This document shows, piece by piece, positions 5,997 through 6,968 of a stretch of DNA of 6,968 nucleotides. Each line of letters starts with the position of its first letter. Within the stretch, counting starts at the first letter, position 1. The stretch spans positions 1-6,968 of the forward strand of contig CAMURX010000088.1 in NCBI GenBank assembly GCA_947097615.1. The letters are read 5' to 3'. Below the pieces are notes generated by a model. The model searched no databases. It was not told the origin of the DNA and saw nothing but the letters and a program-made list of their open reading frames with translations. A program made the translations under genes and the position numbers. Source of the stretch: an uncultured Neisseria sp. GTDB lineage: Bacteria > Pseudomonadota > Gammaproteobacteria > Burkholderiales > Neisseriaceae.

Positions 5997-6968
5997 CTGT
6001 GCCGTTGTCCCACAAATCGGGCTGGCGGTTTTCCTGTTCGAGGTGGGAGAGGCCGAGGCCGATGAGGCGGTAGCCTTCGGGCACGTCGGGCATGCGTGCG
6101 GACAGGGTGTGCGCGGCGGCGAGGAGGGCGGCGGGGTCGGGCAGGGCGGCGGAGTAGGTGAGGGAGCGGGTGAGGATGCGGAAGGAGGCGGTTTTGAGTT
6201 TGAGGGTGACGCTGCGGGCGCGGCATTTTTTGCGTTCGGCCTGCGCCCACAACTCTTCGGCCAGCTGCGGCAGGCAGAGTAAGGCGGCGGAAAGCGGCAG
6301 GTCGCGGGCGAGGGTGGTTTCGGTGGAGATTTGCAGGCGCTCGCGGTCGGGTTTGACGGGGCGGTTGTCGGTGCCGCGCGCGAGGTCGTAGAGGCGGTAG
6401 CCCCATTTGCCGAACAGGTTGGCCAGCTCGCCGCGGCTGAAACGGCGCAGGTCGCCTGCGGTGGAGAGGCCGAGGCGGTGCATTTTTTGCAGGGTGACTT
6501 TGCCGACGCCGGGGATTTTGCCCAGCGGCAGGGTGGCGAGGAAGGCTTCGCTTTTTTGCGGCGGCAGGGAAAACTGGCCGTCGGGTTTGTTCCAGTCGGA
6601 GGCGATTTTGGCGAGGAATTTGTTGGCGGCGATGCCGGCGGAGGCGGTGAGGCCGGTTTCGTTGCGGATGTCGGCGCGGATGAGGCGGGCGATGTCGCCG
6701 GCGTAGGGCAGGTTTTGTTTGTTGCGGGTGACGTCGAGATAGGCTTCGTCGAGGGAGAGGGGTTCGATAAGGTCGGTATGCCGTCTGAAAATGCTGTGTA
6801 TCTGCTGCGAGACTTGGCGGTAGAGGGGAAAACGCGGCGCAACGAACACGGCTTGTGGGCAGAGGCGGCGGGCGGTGACGGCGGGCATGGCCGAGTGCAG
6901 GCCGTATTTGCGCGCTTCGTAAGAGGCGGCGCAGACGACGGAACGCGCGCCTTCCCAGGCGACGACGA
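5986..6968 (-). CDS. dinB: DNA polymerase IV (Y-family), 5' end outside window
   Basis: Error-prone translesion polymerase that bypasses replication blocks and is tethered to the sliding clamp. The frame is open to the right edge; 326 residues are visible. Alignment with E. coli DinB (351 aa) shows about 30 N-terminal residues are missing, including the first metal-binding Asp and the steric gate. The palm motif SLDEAYLDVT is present, its Asp/Glu (6750-6745) matching E. coli D103/E104. It is followed by TASAG(I/V)A, KFLAKIASD.NKP.GQF, the thumb helix-hairpin-helix (KIPGVGKVT) and the little-finger domain. QPDLW (6024-6010) near the C-terminus fits the clamp-binding pattern QxxL(F/W). The last residues EAV-stop are encoded by a DUS (5985-5996). 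An ATG at 6888 is internal, not the start. The gene is convergent with the TatD gene; its promoter is out of view. Confidence 0.96.
   Translation of the reverse strand, partial: VVAWEGARSVVCAASYEARKYGLHSAMPAVTARRLCPQAVFVAPRFPLYRQVSQQIHSIFRRHTDLIEPLSLDEAYLDVTRNKQNLPYAGDIARLIRADIRNETGLTASAGIAANKFLAKIASDWNKPDGQFSLPPQKSEAFLATLPLGKIPGVGKVTLQKMHRLGLSTAGDLRRFSRGELANLFGKWGYRLYDLARGTDNRPVKPDRERLQISTETTLARDLPLSAALLCLPQLAEELWAQAERKKCRARSVTLKLKTASFRILTRSLTYSAALPDPAALLAAAHTLSARMPDVPEGYRLIGLGLSHLEQENRQPDLWDNGTEAV
6778..6789 (+). repeat. AT-type DUS inside dinB
   Basis: ATGCCGTCTGAA, the only AT-DUS in the window; every other exact core here has AG or TG at the front. On the dinB strand it encodes part of IFRRHTD, just before the catalytic SLDE motif. 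Confidence 0.85.

Noticed and set aside
5586..6045. CRISPR array
   Set aside because: The periodicity is about 198 bp with similarity along most of the unit, not short repeats with unique spacers, and the units derive from dinB.
5724..6842. 372-residue minus-strand frame overlapping dinB in another frame
   Set aside because: Pro/Ser/Thr-rich out-of-frame translation; the overlapping dinB frame carries the polymerase motifs. The frame runs through the repeats only because they lack stops in that phase.

Overview
The window reads as a chromosomal segment of a GC-rich Neisseria or close relative (Neisseriaceae). The main evidence is the DNA uptake sequence (DUS): the 10-mer core GCCGTCTGAA occurs 22 times exactly on the two strands, 19 of them in the 12-mer form AGGCCGTCTGAA (the AG-DUS dialect). 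One copy is ATGCCGTCTGAA, the dialect typical of meningococcus and gonococcus, and two begin TG. This favours a commensal-type species over N. meningitidis or N. gonorrhoeae; I do not name a species.

Layout, left to right: the 3' part of tkt (transketolase, +), cut by the left edge; a short spacer with a DUS hairpin; dld (quinone-dependent D-lactate dehydrogenase, +); a spacer with a DUS hairpin and a dRS3-like 20-bp repeat; a YfeX-type dye-decolorizing peroxidase (+); a 261-bp spacer carrying seven DUS or near-DUS; a TatD-family hydrolase (+); a gene-free stretch of about 775 bp; then dinB (DNA polymerase IV, -), cut by the right edge and convergent with the TatD gene. All five genes are intact where visible. 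They are ordinary housekeeping or metabolic genes, each separated by a DUS hairpin, so the window shows no single operon or shared pathway.

The unusual material is in the spacers. The 5211-5985 stretch holds (a) a 160-bp near-palindromic element at 5366-5525 with 17-bp imperfect terminal inverted repeats and flanking TA dinucleotides, which looks like a MITE, and (b) two tandem units of about 198 bp, each beginning with a degenerate copy of the last 15-20 codons of dinB and ending with a 59-bp block identical at 58 positions between copies. A fragment of the same unit lies at 4288-4320, upstream of the TatD gene. DUS also shape the genes: the TatD gene and dinB take their TGA stop codons from inside a DUS, and the tkt stop shares its last base with one.

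No CRISPR array, phage genes, toxin-antitoxin pair, tRNA or rRNA was seen. I found no new multi-gene system; the candidates for novelty are the palindromic element and the dinB-tail repeats.
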